Positions 1 through 8,700 are shown, counted from the first letter of the stretch. The stretch: 57,355 bases of DNA from SKGA01 sp051819745 (GCA_051819745.1 JBNJGO010000003.1:1-57355), one strand, 5' to 3'. A program made the numbers and translations. Notes: generated by a model from the letters alone, not told the origin.

Positions 1-63
1 GTCCTTTCACAATAACTCACACCACACCTTTTTTGAGTATACTGGAATTGCTAACAAACCTTC

Positions 64-71
64 TTTATAAA
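64..71. promoter_or_regulatory. Palindromic TATA box past the 3' end of rnp3
   Basis: A TTTATAAA box lies just beyond the rnp3 stop. Because the box is palindromic it could start transcription either way; leftward, the expected start lies near position 39, ahead of an AAGGTG-like ribosome binding site and GTG codons at the window edge. The gene it would serve is outside the window. The call rests only on resemblance to the better supported promoters here. Confidence 0.3.
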
Positions 72-82
72 CCTTTCGAGAA

Positions 83-643
83 TTATTTTTGCTCGAGAAC
101 CCTATTGAATGCTTTCATATCGTGCGAGGATCTCATCTTTTCAGGAGATCGCGCCAGTGATACGACAGAATAAAATACGTTTTTCCTTCTTGCAAGAACA
201 TTATTCTGGCGTATTCGACCGAGTAATACTGCCTGCCTGTTCATATCGTTTTTGAATACGTCAGTCACCCCCACAATAACACTTATTCCTTTCTCATGAC
301 AGGTTGAGAGCACCACGTGGTTGAGTCCGCTTCGTCGTTGGTGCATGAAGTCTTTTTCTGGCTCGAATTCATTGTTAATAAGGAGTGTTATGCCTTTTGG
401 AATAGTAGTATTCCTAGTGCCTAATAGTGCAATCTCATCAAACGATTTCATCCATGGAGAAACGCGTGTTGAATGTAGGATAACACCTTTTTTAATCGTG
501 AGCGCAGAGTCAGTAACGTGTTGTGCTTGCCTTCCAGACGTTTCTTCATACAACAGTAAGAGTTCGTCAAAACCAAGACGTTTCGCCGTTTCTATAAATG
601 CAGTCTCCTCGCCAGGTTGTGCAATAACAATATCTCGCGCCAT
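83..643 (-). CDS. rnp3: RNase P protein component 3 (Rpp30/RNP3 family)
   Basis: This is the archaeal RNase P subunit related to eukaryotic Rpp30, which with the other Rpp proteins supports the RNase P RNA in cutting 5' leaders from pre-tRNA. The C-terminal half has the family pattern: SGLNHV followed by a long helix, then RQAVLLGRIRQN near the end. The protein is 186 residues, slightly short for the family. An in-frame ATG exists 16 codons upstream, but the start at 643 is preferred because it lies 28.5 nt from the centre of the TATA box at 668-675, giving a leaderless mRNA. It diverges from the pseudouridine synthase gene. The RNase P p29 subunit is encoded at 28.9 kb. Confidence 0.88.
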   Translation of the reverse strand: MARDIVIAQPGEETAFIETAKRLGFDELLLLYEETSGRQAQHVTDSALTIKKGVILHSTRVSPWMKSFDEIALLGTRNTTIPKGITLLINNEFEPEKDFMHQRRSGLNHVVLSTCHEKGISVIVGVTDVFKNDMNRQAVLLGRIRQNNVLARRKNVFYSVVSLARSPEKMRSSHDMKAFNRVLEQK

Positions 644-667
644 AACACTAGTAAAAAACACCACACA

Positions 668-675
668 TTTATAAA
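668..675. promoter_or_regulatory. Symmetric bidirectional TATA box shared by rnp3 and the RsuA-like gene
   Basis: The perfect palindrome TTTATAAA is centred at 671.5. The rnp3 start codon on the minus strand (643) and the ATG on the plus strand (700) are each exactly 28.5 nt from that centre. Both genes therefore look leaderless and driven by one TBP site read in both directions. No other TATA-like sequence lies between the two genes. Confidence 0.75.
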
Positions 676-699
676 ACTCGCTGTTCTCCACAAAGTATT

Positions 700-1419
700 A
701 TGAGTGTTGAACGGATTCAAAAAATTATTGCTAAGTCAGGGTATTGTTCTCGTCGTAAAGCTGAAGACCTTATCGATGAAGGTAAAGTGACTGTTAACAA
801 TATTGTTGTTTCACTTGGTGATAAAGCCGATGTGCTGACTGATAAGATAATGGTTGGTGGCAAGCCGATTTCGCTTGAGCAAAAAGAGTATTTCATGGTT
901 CACAAGCCCAAAGGTTATATTACAACCGCAAGAGACGAGTATGATCGTAAGATTGTCGTTGATCTTGTTGATACTGAAAAGAGAGTATATCCTGTCGGCC
1001 GGTTGGATAGGGATGCTACCGGACTTATTCTTCTTACAAACGATGGCGATTTCTCTCAAAACATCATCCACCCTCGAAATGAAGTTCAAAAAACATATGT
1101 TGCTATTCTTACCGAACCGTTTAATAAGGATGATATTGGTAAATTATTATCCGGAGTTCGTATAGATAAAACATGGGTTAAGGCAGATCAAGTTGTCGTG
1201 CTTGACCGGTCTACTGTCGCGTTGAGCGTTCATGTCGGTATTAATAAAGTTGTTAAGCGATTGTTTAAAGAAATAGGATATTATGTTAAACACTTACACC
1301 GAACCCACATTGGTAGTTTGGCTTTAGATATTCCTTCTGGAGGGTATAGGGTGTTAACCGAAGAAGATAAAACTGCTATTTTCACTCCTTTGACGCTTTG
1401 CAAGAAGACGTTTGAGTAA
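700..1419 (+). CDS. RsuA/RluB-family rRNA pseudouridine synthase with S4 domain
   Basis: The protein isomerises uridine to pseudouridine, by family membership in ribosomal RNA. Residues 1-50 form an S4 RNA-binding domain (ERIQKIIAKSGYCSRRKAEDL), followed by the catalytic domain with HKPKGY at about 68 and the motif GRLDRDATGLILLTNDG at about 101-117, which holds the catalytic Asp. The length of 239 residues is normal. This family is typical of bacteria, and its presence beside an archaeal RNase P gene suggests an old acquisition from bacteria. The modified base cannot be predicted. Its 3' end overlaps the convergent thiolase gene by 38 nt. Confidence 0.9.
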   Translation: MSVERIQKIIAKSGYCSRRKAEDLIDEGKVTVNNIVVSLGDKADVLTDKIMVGGKPISLEQKEYFMVHKPKGYITTARDEYDRKIVVDLVDTEKRVYPVGRLDRDATGLILLTNDGDFSQNIIHPRNEVQKTYVAILTEPFNKDDIGKLLSGVRIDKTWVKADQVVVLDRSTVALSVHVGINKVVKRLFKEIGYYVKHLHRTHIGSLALDIPSGGYRVLTEEDKTAIFTPLTLCKKTFE

Positions 1420-2233
1420 GGTGGTTGTTGATACGTTCTACAAGTGTGCAAGCCATACATAGTGTTCCGTTACTTGCCTGACCACACCGTTGACAAGTAT
1501 CGAATGGTTGAGAAGGTGCTGTGATATTGTTTCGTAACACCATATAATTGTTTAATAATTGTTTTTTGAATTCTGGTGTTGACAAAGAATAGCTATCGAG
1601 TTCTTTTCGTAAGTTTGAGCGATAGGATATCCCGCTATTAGGACATTTTGTTGTGTTGACTGTAATGTTGTATTCTTTTGCGTACGCGATAATGTCTTGT
1701 TCTGGAACAAAATATAATGGTTTTATTTTTTGGGTAAACCACTTGTTTGATTTTGTTGAAGGTCCCGACCTTGAAAATAATGTGGTGTGTGCTCGAAAAA
1801 GGTTAATCAGCACTGTTTGCGCTTCATCATCAAGATGGTGTCCTGTGAGTAGAGCAGTGTATTGTCGAGAATATTTGTTGAGAAGATATCGTCGTAATGT
1901 TCCGCATATCGTGCAGGGATGATATAATCCTGTTTTGACAGCGTCATCCATCGTAAAGCCAAATTCTTCTTTGAATGAAATTTCGTGTAAGGAAATCTTT
2001 TTTTGTGTGCAGTATCCTCTCGCGTCCTGCAAAGATATATCTCGGTATGGTGAGATTCCTTCATCAACGAATAACCCCTGAACATCATATCCTAAGGCGA
2101 GCAATACATCAAGGAGAACAAGAGAGTCCTTTCCACCGCTAACAGCAACAAGTAGTTTTGAATTGTTGGTTATAGAAGTATGTTCTTGAAATGTTTGTTT
2201 AACCACACTCATTATTTCTTGCTTGATAGACAT
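1382..2233 (-). CDS. TtuA/Ncs6-type tRNA 2-thiolation ATPase
   Basis: This PP-loop ATPase probably adenylates a tRNA uridine and inserts sulfur, in the TtuA/Ncs6/CTU1 group. Visible motifs are the PP-loop SGGKDS at about residue 32, a central CTICG pair that with other cysteines can hold a cluster, TGHHLDDEAQT, and a C-terminal zinc knuckle CQRCG...CMAC. The N-terminal zinc ribbon usual in TtuA is missing: the protein starts almost directly at the PP-loop domain. Start 2233 is chosen over ATG codons at 2245 and 2239 because it lies about 26 nt from a TATA-like stretch at 2254-2262. The target is probably U54 or U34, but the sequence does not decide between them. Confidence 0.82.
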   Translation of the reverse strand: MSIKQEIMSVVKQTFQEHTSITNNSKLLVAVSGGKDSLVLLDVLLALGYDVQGLFVDEGISPYRDISLQDARGYCTQKKISLHEISFKEEFGFTMDDAVKTGLYHPCTICGTLRRYLLNKYSRQYTALLTGHHLDDEAQTVLINLFRAHTTLFSRSGPSTKSNKWFTQKIKPLYFVPEQDIIAYAKEYNITVNTTKCPNSGISYRSNLRKELDSYSLSTPEFKKQLLNNYMVLRNNITAPSQPFDTCQRCGQASNGTLCMACTLVERINNHLTQTSSCKASKE

Positions 2234-2335
2234 AAACATAGACAACGACGAAGTGTTTTTAAAAGTTGTTAAGGATATAATAATTACTAAACCTGCAAGT
2301 ATACTTATTGTAAAAGTAGACTATCACAAGCAAAG

Positions 2336-2343
2336 CTTATAAA
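2336..2343 (+). promoter_or_regulatory. TATA box of the SpoIIM-like gene
   Basis: The box CTTATAAA is centred 28.5 nt before the ATG at 2368, the same geometry as the other leaderless promoters in this window. Confidence 0.6.
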
Positions 2344-2367
2344 TAAGTTGATTTCAAAAGAAAGTGT

Positions 2368-3405
2368 ATGGTATTAGAATCGTTGACTAATCCTCTGAAA
2401 GCAGAGTCTCATCCGATGAAGTTATTGACACTTGGTTTTTTGTACGCATCCATAGGTATAATTTTTGCCCTGTGGGTGTTTCCAAGTCACGCCAGTCTTG
2501 TTTTTATTTTCTTCACCGTGATGAGCGCCATCCCGTTGATGTTTAATATCATAAAAAATGAGGAGCGAAAGGATGTCAGCGATTTTCATGAAAGCGCGCT
2601 TCTTAAAGAACATAGTAAGGCCCTTAAAGCATTCATGAATTTGTTTTTTGGTATCGCTCTTGCTGTTACCGCATGGTATGTGTTTATCCCTTGCGCGATA
2701 TTTTTAACTATCCTTAGTGGTGTTGTTTCATTTTTTGATTTGAAAGATATGAAGCGACGATTAAACCAGGATTCTAATCTGTGGAAGCGTCAAGCTAGTA
2801 CTTTGATTCTTATTGGAGGGATTATTCTTGGTGCAGGATTTGGATTGTTAAGTCTTGAAGGATATGCTCAAACTAGTCATGCAGAATTATTTTCTGTACA
2901 AATAGATACTATAAATACTATTAATGGCCGTGTTACTGGACTTCAAGGTTCTTTTGGAGCTCATCTCGATCATTTTTCTGTTATTTTTTTCAATAATATT
3001 AAAGTTCTTATTTTTTGTATCTTGTTCTCGTTTGTGTTTGGTGCGGGAGCTTTATTTATTCTAACATGGAATGCTTCTGTTATCGGCACTGCCATCGGTA
3101 ATTATATTAGATCGAATATTGCTGGTGTTGCAAACCAAATGGGTTTAGATCAAATCGCAGGATATATGAGTGTTGTTTCGATTGGTCTTTTGAAGTATGT
3201 GATTCACGGTGTTCCTGAGATTCTCGCTTATTTTGTAGCTGGACTGGCAGGGGGTATTATTTCAATTGCAGTTATACGACATGATTTTAAGGGTAGAAAA
3301 TTCGAACATATTATTCTTGATTCTGCCGATCTTCTTCTTATCAGCATAGCGATCTTATTTGTCGCTGGAGTTTTAGAAGTGTGGGTTACGCCTTTACTAT
3401 TTTGA
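2368..3405 (+). CDS. SpoIIM-like (DUF95) multi-pass membrane protein
   Basis: This 345-residue integral membrane protein has about eight hydrophobic segments: two near 20-60, two near 90-130, one near 145-165, and three more after residue 210. The C-terminal half resembles the SpoIIM/DUF95 family, with the conserved patch HGVPEILAYFVAGLAGG near residue 290. In sporulating bacteria SpoIIM belongs to a peptidoglycan-remodelling complex; archaea have no such process, and the archaeal members have no known role. The gene has its own leaderless-type promoter. Its stop is four bases from the end of the convergent RPA-like gene. Confidence 0.75.
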   Translation: MVLESLTNPLKAESHPMKLLTLGFLYASIGIIFALWVFPSHASLVFIFFTVMSAIPLMFNIIKNEERKDVSDFHESALLKEHSKALKAFMNLFFGIALAVTAWYVFIPCAIFLTILSGVVSFFDLKDMKRRLNQDSNLWKRQASTLILIGGIILGAGFGLLSLEGYAQTSHAELFSVQIDTINTINGRVTGLQGSFGAHLDHFSVIFFNNIKVLIFCILFSFVFGAGALFILTWNASVIGTAIGNYIRSNIAGVANQMGLDQIAGYMSVVSIGLLKYVIHGVPEILAYFVAGLAGGIISIAVIRHDFKGRKFEHIILDSADLLLISIAILFVAGVLEVWVTPLLF

Positions 3406-3409
3406 GATA

Positions 3410-4117
3410 TTACTCGAGAATTTTTATAACTCCAGGTTGTATTTCATACACTTCTCCCATCGTAATGAGAGTGTGCACGACATCTTCTGCAGATTCTCCG
3501 AACTTGTCAATGAGATAGTCTATCGAACAACCATCGCCATTGTCTTTTTCTTTGATTGCTGATATAATATCATCTCCTGTCAGAGAACCAGATTGTTTTA
3601 CTTGTTGTGGAGTGTTTTGGTCTGACGCGGGTTCTTGTCGTGTGGAAGTGGAGTGATTGGTTGTTGTCTCTTGTTGTTTTTGTTGTTCATTGACGGCGTC
3701 CTTTGAAGATGATTTTTGTTGTCGTTGTTGTAGTTCTTGTTTTCTGAGTGTCAGCCATCCTGGTTGTGTTTTGAGTTGTGTTGAATTTGTCATTTCACTT
3801 GCTAAAAATACTGTTTTTGCTCTCAGTCTCGGACGACCTATTACCATCACCGGATCGCCAACAGATAATTGTTGTGTTTGTTGTCTTTGATTAAAATCCG
3901 TAACGAGTATTGTTCCAGTTCCATCATCTATGGTGAAAGAATATGGTTCTGATTTTTCAACAATCACACCCATGATGTTTGCTCGAGAAATAGAAGCATA
4001 TAGTGTATCAATGTGATTTGGTTTCCATCCTTCTTCAACCACATATTCTCCTGTGATTAAATCATGAATCGCGCATATCTTTGCAGTCTCTCGTTTGAAT
4101 GATGATTGTTCTGTCAT
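3410..4117 (-). CDS. RPA-like single-stranded DNA-binding protein (OB fold plus winged helix)
   Basis: The 235-residue protein has an OB fold at about residues 38-115 (YSFTIDDGTGTI is the typical nucleic-acid-binding strand pair), a Gln/Ser/Thr-rich linker at about 130-175, and a C-terminal winged helix at about 178-235. This is the layout of RPA32-type subunits and archaeal RPA-associated proteins, so it probably coats single-stranded DNA in replication and repair. It starts three bases after the MCM stop on the same strand, so the two are almost certainly cotranscribed and work at the same forks. No zinc finger of the large archaeal RPA is present, so another RPA subunit may be encoded elsewhere. 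Confidence 0.8.
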   Translation of the reverse strand: MTEQSSFKRETAKICAIHDLITGEYVVEEGWKPNHIDTLYASISRANIMGVIVEKSEPYSFTIDDGTGTILVTDFNQRQQTQQLSVGDPVMVIGRPRLRAKTVFLASEMTNSTQLKTQPGWLTLRKQELQQRQQKSSSKDAVNEQQKQQETTTNHSTSTRQEPASDQNTPQQVKQSGSLTGDDIISAIKEKDNGDGCSIDYLIDKFGESAEDVVHTLITMGEVYEIQPGVIKILE

Positions 4118-4120
4118 ACT

Positions 4121-6157
4121 TTATCCTGTCCTCGATACGAACCCGTGTTTCGGTTTGTAGATATCTCCTGACCGGTGTAGTTTTTCTATGATTTCTTCCA
4201 CTTTTGATTCTTCCATTCCTTTTGCTTTACAATCTTCGATAATGTCTTCTTCAGAAATAACTTTTCCTTTTTCTTTTTCAAGTGTTGTTATTGATTCTTT
4301 GATAATGCTTATGTTGTTTCGTTGTGTCGCTGTCACTCCGGTTGTTATTCTGTCAATGTCAAGTTTTCCAGTGTCAGGATCAAGTCCTATCTGACTTAAA
4401 GTGTGGTGAAGAAGTTCGATAGCTCGTTTTGCATCATCGCGACCGGCAGTTTGTGATAATCGTGTTCGCGCGCTAGCCTCTGTCAATCGTACCAGCGCTT
4501 CTAGTTGTCGTGCAGTTATAGGTACTGATTTTATCTCTTGAGCGCCACTTCCATTTTTAGAACCCATATTTCTTATCTTGACATAATATTCTTGTATTTC
4601 TTCAAGAGCTTCATTTTCTAGTTTTGGTTTTACATTTTGTTTCGCATACGCAATAAATTTTTTGATAAAATCAGTATCCAACTCGACATCATCAGCTCGC
4701 GAGGTATCTTGGTGTAATTTTAGTATAAATCCCGCGATGTTTGAATCTTTTTCTTTGTTTGGAAGATCTCGTACCGCAAATATTAAATCAAATCTACTGA
4801 TAAGAGCAGGAGGTAGATTAATTTGTTTTCCTATCATTTCATAAGGATCGAATCGTCCGAATTTAGGGTTTGCCGCTGCAAGAACTGTTGTTTCACTTCG
4901 TAATGTCGCTTGAATGTTTGCCTTGCTTACAGTGATAGTTTGTTGCTCGAGAGCTTCGTGCATTGCACTTCGATCTTCTTCAGTCATCTTATCAAGCTCG
5001 TCGATAGCAGCGATTCCTTGGTTTGCTAAAACTAGCGCTCCCGCTTCTAAAGCCCATCCACCGAGAAACTCGTCTTTTACAACAGAAGCCGTCAATCCAG
5101 CTCCACTAGCTCCTTTTCCGGATACAAATCGTGATTTTGGAGCTATAACTGATACTCGTTTGAGCATCTGACTTTTTGCCGCCCCCGGATCTCCGATGAG
5201 AAGGATGTGAATATCTCCTCGGGTGCTCACGCCGTCGCTTCGTTTTTTTTGTACTCCTGAAAGCAATTGAAGGACGAGTGCTTCTTTCACTCGCTCATAC
5301 CCATATATTGTTGGTGCAAAGCTTTTGACAATTCGTTCGAATGATTGTCCTGATTGTGCGAATTCCATAAATTCTTGTTCTTCTTTTGGTGTTACTTGTA
5401 TTGATGAGAATTCTTCTTGGACTGGATGAATATAATTTCCCTCGAGCATAAGATCATATTCTACTGATTTTCCCCCTGTTCGTAATGATATTGGTATTTC
5501 ATTAATTACCCCTGTAATAACAATTTTGCTTCCTGGATTTGTTTTTTTCTCGCTGATCGGACTGACAAGATCGTGTCGTAAAATAAGGTTGAATCGTTTT
5601 GGTTGTTCTCCACCATCAAGGTTTTCTGATGGTTCTTCAACAGTTAGTTTTTGCACATCAACCAATGTTTTATCAAGTAGCTTGAATCCTCCTTTTCGTC
5701 CACAACTACACTGTGTTGGTTCTTTGAATTTTTGTTCTAGTTGGACTATAGAAATAATATTTCCACAACTCGGACACTCGAATTGTGCTTGTGTGACGTG
5801 AGGTCTAACATCTCCTTTTTGTCTAACGATGGCCTCTATTTGTATGAATTTTCCGATGTGCTTGCTTCGAATATTTCGTATTGCAAGATGTTGTGAAGAA
5901 GGTAAGTCGTGGAATCGTACAAAAAATTGTGAAGTGTTTCCTTGAAGATTGAGTTTTTCTATAGCAAGTTGTGCTGTTTTGAACATTTCTTCAGGATGAT
6001 CGAGAATTCGTTGTGCAATATCGATGTTAAATGTTGCAATATCATTGAAATCAACAGTTATATATGTCTGACCTTTTGAAATTGCCTTTATGATAGCATC
6101 ATAATAGTATGTTTCAAAAAAATCTTGGAGTTTTTGAACTTGTTCGCCGATTTCCAT
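4121..6157 (-). CDS. mcm: Replicative DNA helicase MCM
   Basis: This is the hexameric ATPase that unwinds DNA at archaeal forks. In order it has the N-terminal domain with an OB fold and a zinc ribbon (CPSC near residue 128, then CSCG), the AAA+ core with Walker A GDPGAAKS near 320, Walker B AAIDELDKM near 384, the sensor and arginine-finger region SRFDLIFAVRD, and a C-terminal winged helix after about 610. At 678 residues it has normal length and carries no intein. A TATA-like sequence at 6184-6195 precedes the ATG by about 30 nt. It is followed by the RPA-like gene in one transcription unit. Confidence 0.97.
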   Translation of the reverse strand: MEIGEQVQKLQDFFETYYYDAIIKAISKGQTYITVDFNDIATFNIDIAQRILDHPEEMFKTAQLAIEKLNLQGNTSQFFVRFHDLPSSQHLAIRNIRSKHIGKFIQIEAIVRQKGDVRPHVTQAQFECPSCGNIISIVQLEQKFKEPTQCSCGRKGGFKLLDKTLVDVQKLTVEEPSENLDGGEQPKRFNLILRHDLVSPISEKKTNPGSKIVITGVINEIPISLRTGGKSVEYDLMLEGNYIHPVQEEFSSIQVTPKEEQEFMEFAQSGQSFERIVKSFAPTIYGYERVKEALVLQLLSGVQKKRSDGVSTRGDIHILLIGDPGAAKSQMLKRVSVIAPKSRFVSGKGASGAGLTASVVKDEFLGGWALEAGALVLANQGIAAIDELDKMTEEDRSAMHEALEQQTITVSKANIQATLRSETTVLAAANPKFGRFDPYEMIGKQINLPPALISRFDLIFAVRDLPNKEKDSNIAGFILKLHQDTSRADDVELDTDFIKKFIAYAKQNVKPKLENEALEEIQEYYVKIRNMGSKNGSGAQEIKSVPITARQLEALVRLTEASARTRLSQTAGRDDAKRAIELLHHTLSQIGLDPDTGKLDIDRITTGVTATQRNNISIIKESITTLEKEKGKVISEEDIIEDCKAKGMEESKVEEIIEKLHRSGDIYKPKHGFVSRTG

Positions 6158-6230
6158 TCTTATCAGTCTTCACACTAAGTTATTATTAATAAATATGGTG
6201 TTTGTCAATCCGAAAATACAAGGGTTGTCG

Positions 6231-6794
6231 TTACTTAGTGTTATTAAGAACATCTATGAGCATGTGAACTGCCTTGTAAACGTTCGCTTCGGATTTTGTC
6301 CCAGTACATACAATTTTTCCATTGCTAAACAGCAAGAATGTCGCTTGTGCTTTATCAAGTTTGTATACGAGACCTGGAAATTGCTCTGGTTCATATTCTG
6401 TATTATCAAGTTTCATAGCGAGCGTGTTCAGGTTAAGGTCCATGTTGATATTTCCTGATGCAACCATGTTTTGTATGTTGATTTCTGGTTTTAATGTGAT
6501 TGTTATGTTTATTTTCTTGAGTGTTTGTTTGATTTGTTCCAGAGCGCGATCAACTTCATCAAGATTTTTTGCTCCAGTGCATACTACTTTTCCTGAACTG
6601 AAAATAAGTGCTGATGTATGTGGTTCTCGTATTCTGATAACAAGCCCTGGAAATTGTTCAGGATTATATTCTGTGTTTGAAAGCGTTGCAGCCATTTTTT
6701 CAAGCGGAATATCTTGACCTAGACTTGTAGAAACTACAATATTTACAACATTAATGTCAAGACCTTTTTTTAAAGACTCTATGGATTCATCCAT
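6231..6794 (-). CDS. tbp: TATA-box-binding protein
   Basis: TBP recognises archaeal TATA boxes and recruits TFB and RNA polymerase. The 187-residue protein is made of two imperfect direct repeats of about 90 residues, each with the pattern EQFPGLVxxxxxP or K and then FSSGKVVCTGAK or FSNGKIVCTGTK. This is the saddle fold with no long extensions. The upstream GGGGGT at 6798-6803 could serve as a ribosome binding site, and the nearest TATA box lies about 60 nt upstream, so this mRNA probably has a short leader, unlike many genes here. Several more TATA boxes lie further upstream. TFB is not in the window. Confidence 0.97.
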   Translation of the reverse strand: MDESIESLKKGLDINVVNIVVSTSLGQDIPLEKMAATLSNTEYNPEQFPGLVIRIREPHTSALIFSSGKVVCTGAKNLDEVDRALEQIKQTLKKINITITLKPEINIQNMVASGNINMDLNLNTLAMKLDNTEYEPEQFPGLVYKLDKAQATFLLFSNGKIVCTGTKSEANVYKAVHMLIDVLNNTK

Positions 6795-7066
6795 TATTAT
6801 ACCCCCAAAATCGTGTTACTCACAATATGATTGTTGTGTTGTAACAACTGATACTTATAAATCTAAAAGAACGGTTGTTTATAAATTCTTCTATTATCAT
6901 TTATAAATATTTAAAAAGAAAACATTTATAAAGAAATAGAACCTTTATTTCTTATGGAATGAAAAATAATCGATTAAATCAGAATAAAAACAACAAAAAA
7001 ATAAAATATTTATAAATAACCAACCCCTTTATTTCTTTTGCAAAAATAACCTATATTTTATAATTT
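6795..7066. promoter_or_regulatory. tbp upstream region with five TATA-like boxes and a hairpin
   Basis: This 272-base AT-rich region has TTTATAAA-type boxes at 6854-6862, 6878-6886, 6900-6908, 6925-6932 and 7009-7017. It also has an 8-bp inverted repeat (AAGAAATA, 6931-6938, with its complement at 6946-6953). Part of the hairpin lies in a 21-bp element that recurs exactly at 9037-9057. The box nearest tbp is the likely promoter. The others may be decoy or autoregulatory sites. The hairpin may end the traB transcript. No gene is seen here. Confidence 0.5.
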
Positions 7067-7780
7067 CTATGTTTTAGAAGGAATATATTCTATTGAATGA
7101 GAAAAAGAAGCTATGTGTTCTTTCAAACCAGGAACGTGACCGGCCCCAACAACCACAAGGAGTTTTTTTGAAGGATTTCGCTTCAAAAACAACACTATCT
7201 TTCGAGCCATATATTTATTTCGCCGTTCTATAAGAACATCATATAGTGAAGGAAACGATGTTGATAAAAGATTAAGCAAGGAAGTGATAAAACTAGCATC
7301 AGGAATTTGTGTTATAGGAACAGAAATTTTTTTCTTTCGTTTTTTAAAAGGAGAGAGCGCTTGAAGAACATATCTTGCTAACCGCCATTTTTCTTTCCAT
7401 GTTATTGTTGAAAATAAAGATCGTATTGTAACAGTTATTGGTTTGTCAATATAGTAGAGTTCTAGCGAATTTCGACGGGCAAAATCCATCGCATATTTCA
7501 TTTCAACACCAGGCATAACACCAGCCACTTTCGCAAGTTTTTTTTGAAAAAAAGAAGCTATTGAAAAAAATACAAATCCTTTAAAGCCAAAATGTTTGAT
7601 AAGCTCTCGAGGGCGAGGTTTTTTTGCTTGTGGTTGATCAAGAGATTGTGCTCGTCTGACATCTAATTCTACAGCTATAGCGTCCGGTTTGAAAGTAAGA
7701 ACTGCTTGTTTAATATCTTGTTGAGATTGTTTTGATATGTGGTTTGTTCCAACAATCACATATCGCTCTTTTTCTTCCAT
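7067..7780 (-). CDS. TraB-family protein
   Basis: The 237-residue protein has the TraB/PrgY/GumN signature: VGTNHIS at residues 11-17, AVELDVRR near 37, YYIDKPI near 112, and VVGAGHVPGL near 214. The spaced His and Glu residues are thought to form the active site of this TIKI-like fold, which in animal relatives is a metalloprotease. The archaeal role is unknown. It lacks the long C-terminal membrane domain found in many archaeal TraB proteins, so it is probably cytoplasmic or loosely bound. A TATA box at 7803-7812 gives a leaderless mRNA starting at this ATG. Confidence 0.82.
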   Translation of the reverse strand: MEEKERYVIVGTNHISKQSQQDIKQAVLTFKPDAIAVELDVRRAQSLDQPQAKKPRPRELIKHFGFKGFVFFSIASFFQKKLAKVAGVMPGVEMKYAMDFARRNSLELYYIDKPITVTIRSLFSTITWKEKWRLARYVLQALSPFKKRKKKISVPITQIPDASFITSLLNLLSTSFPSLYDVLIERRNKYMARKIVLFLKRNPSKKLLVVVGAGHVPGLKEHIASFSHSIEYIPSKT

Positions 7781-7887
7781 ATATGAATTAAGAACTAAAC
7801 AACACTTATAAATATCTCGATATGAATACTAAATTCACAACATAAGAAATAAAATGGGAAAAAGAAAATAAAGATAAAAAACTATTG

Positions 7888-8700
7888 TTATTTAGTTGTT
7901 GAAAGAACAGGCATATCTTCCCACGCCATAGTAAATAGTGATTCAAGAGCTTGTGAGAAATATGGTGTATTAACCCAAATACCGACATCATAACTTGGAT
8001 GAATATCTTGGTCGTGAAATAATAAGAATGATACTTCTTGACCATCTGCAATAACAAATCGTGCTTTAATATTTTTTAATTGTTTAATTTCAGCGTGTTC
8101 TGAAAGATGATTGATCGTTTCTTGAGATATTGATTCTCCTGGAATTGCTATTCGGATACGAACGCCTCGATCAGCTGCTTTCTTGAAAGCTCTCGAGAGA
8201 AATTCTTCCTTTCGTTCAAGACCATCATCAGTTGTAATAAGATCGAACGTTTCTTCTGCTTCTTTAAGCATGAGTTGCATTTGACTATATACTTTATCTC
8301 TTCCTTTAAAGGATGCTGTGAGTTCTGAAGGATCAACAAGATCTACTCCTGTATTATGAAGAGAAGATAATTCATCAAACATATTTGATTCTTTAAGACC
8401 TTCAAGACTTTCAGATTGTGTCTTTGCATCTTTATTGACCCTGTCTTTTACACGCTCAATAACTTCTTGTGGAGAAACAGCAATATATTTTATCGGCTTT
8501 CCGATTTTTGTAATAATAAATCCTTTTTTTTCAAGGGATTCCAAAACATCATAACTTCGAGATCTTGGAACATTAGAAATATCAGACAATTCGCCTGCAC
8601 TAGCTACACCTCTTGAAAGTAACGCAACCCACACTTTTGCTTCATAACTGTTTAACCCAAAAATCTTGAGTTTTTCAATAAAATCTTTTTGCATTAACAT
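7888..8700 (-). CDS. TrmB-family transcriptional regulator (copy 1)
   Basis: Residues 1-90 form a TrmB-type winged helix (YEAKVWVALLSRG, then PRSRSYDVLESLEKKGF), followed by a short coiled helix and a C-terminal phospholipase-D-like sensor domain at about 120-265. Relatives bind palindromic operators and sense sugars or other metabolites. The protein is a close paralogue of the gene at 42.9 kb; their DNA-reading helices are nearly identical, so both may bind the same operators. A GAGG ribosome binding site at 8709-8712 sits 8 nt before the ATG. A 17-bp palindrome lies about 100 nt upstream. The gene is separated from orc1 by the putative origin. Confidence 0.88.
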   Translation of the reverse strand: MLMQKDFIEKLKIFGLNSYEAKVWVALLSRGVASAGELSDISNVPRSRSYDVLESLEKKGFIITKIGKPIKYIAVSPQEVIERVKDRVNKDAKTQSESLEGLKESNMFDELSSLHNTGVDLVDPSELTASFKGRDKVYSQMQLMLKEAEETFDLITTDDGLERKEEFLSRAFKKAADRGVRIRIAIPGESISQETINHLSEHAEIKQLKNIKARFVIADGQEVSFLLFHDQDIHPSYDVGIWVNTPYFSQALESLFTMAWEDMPVLSTTK

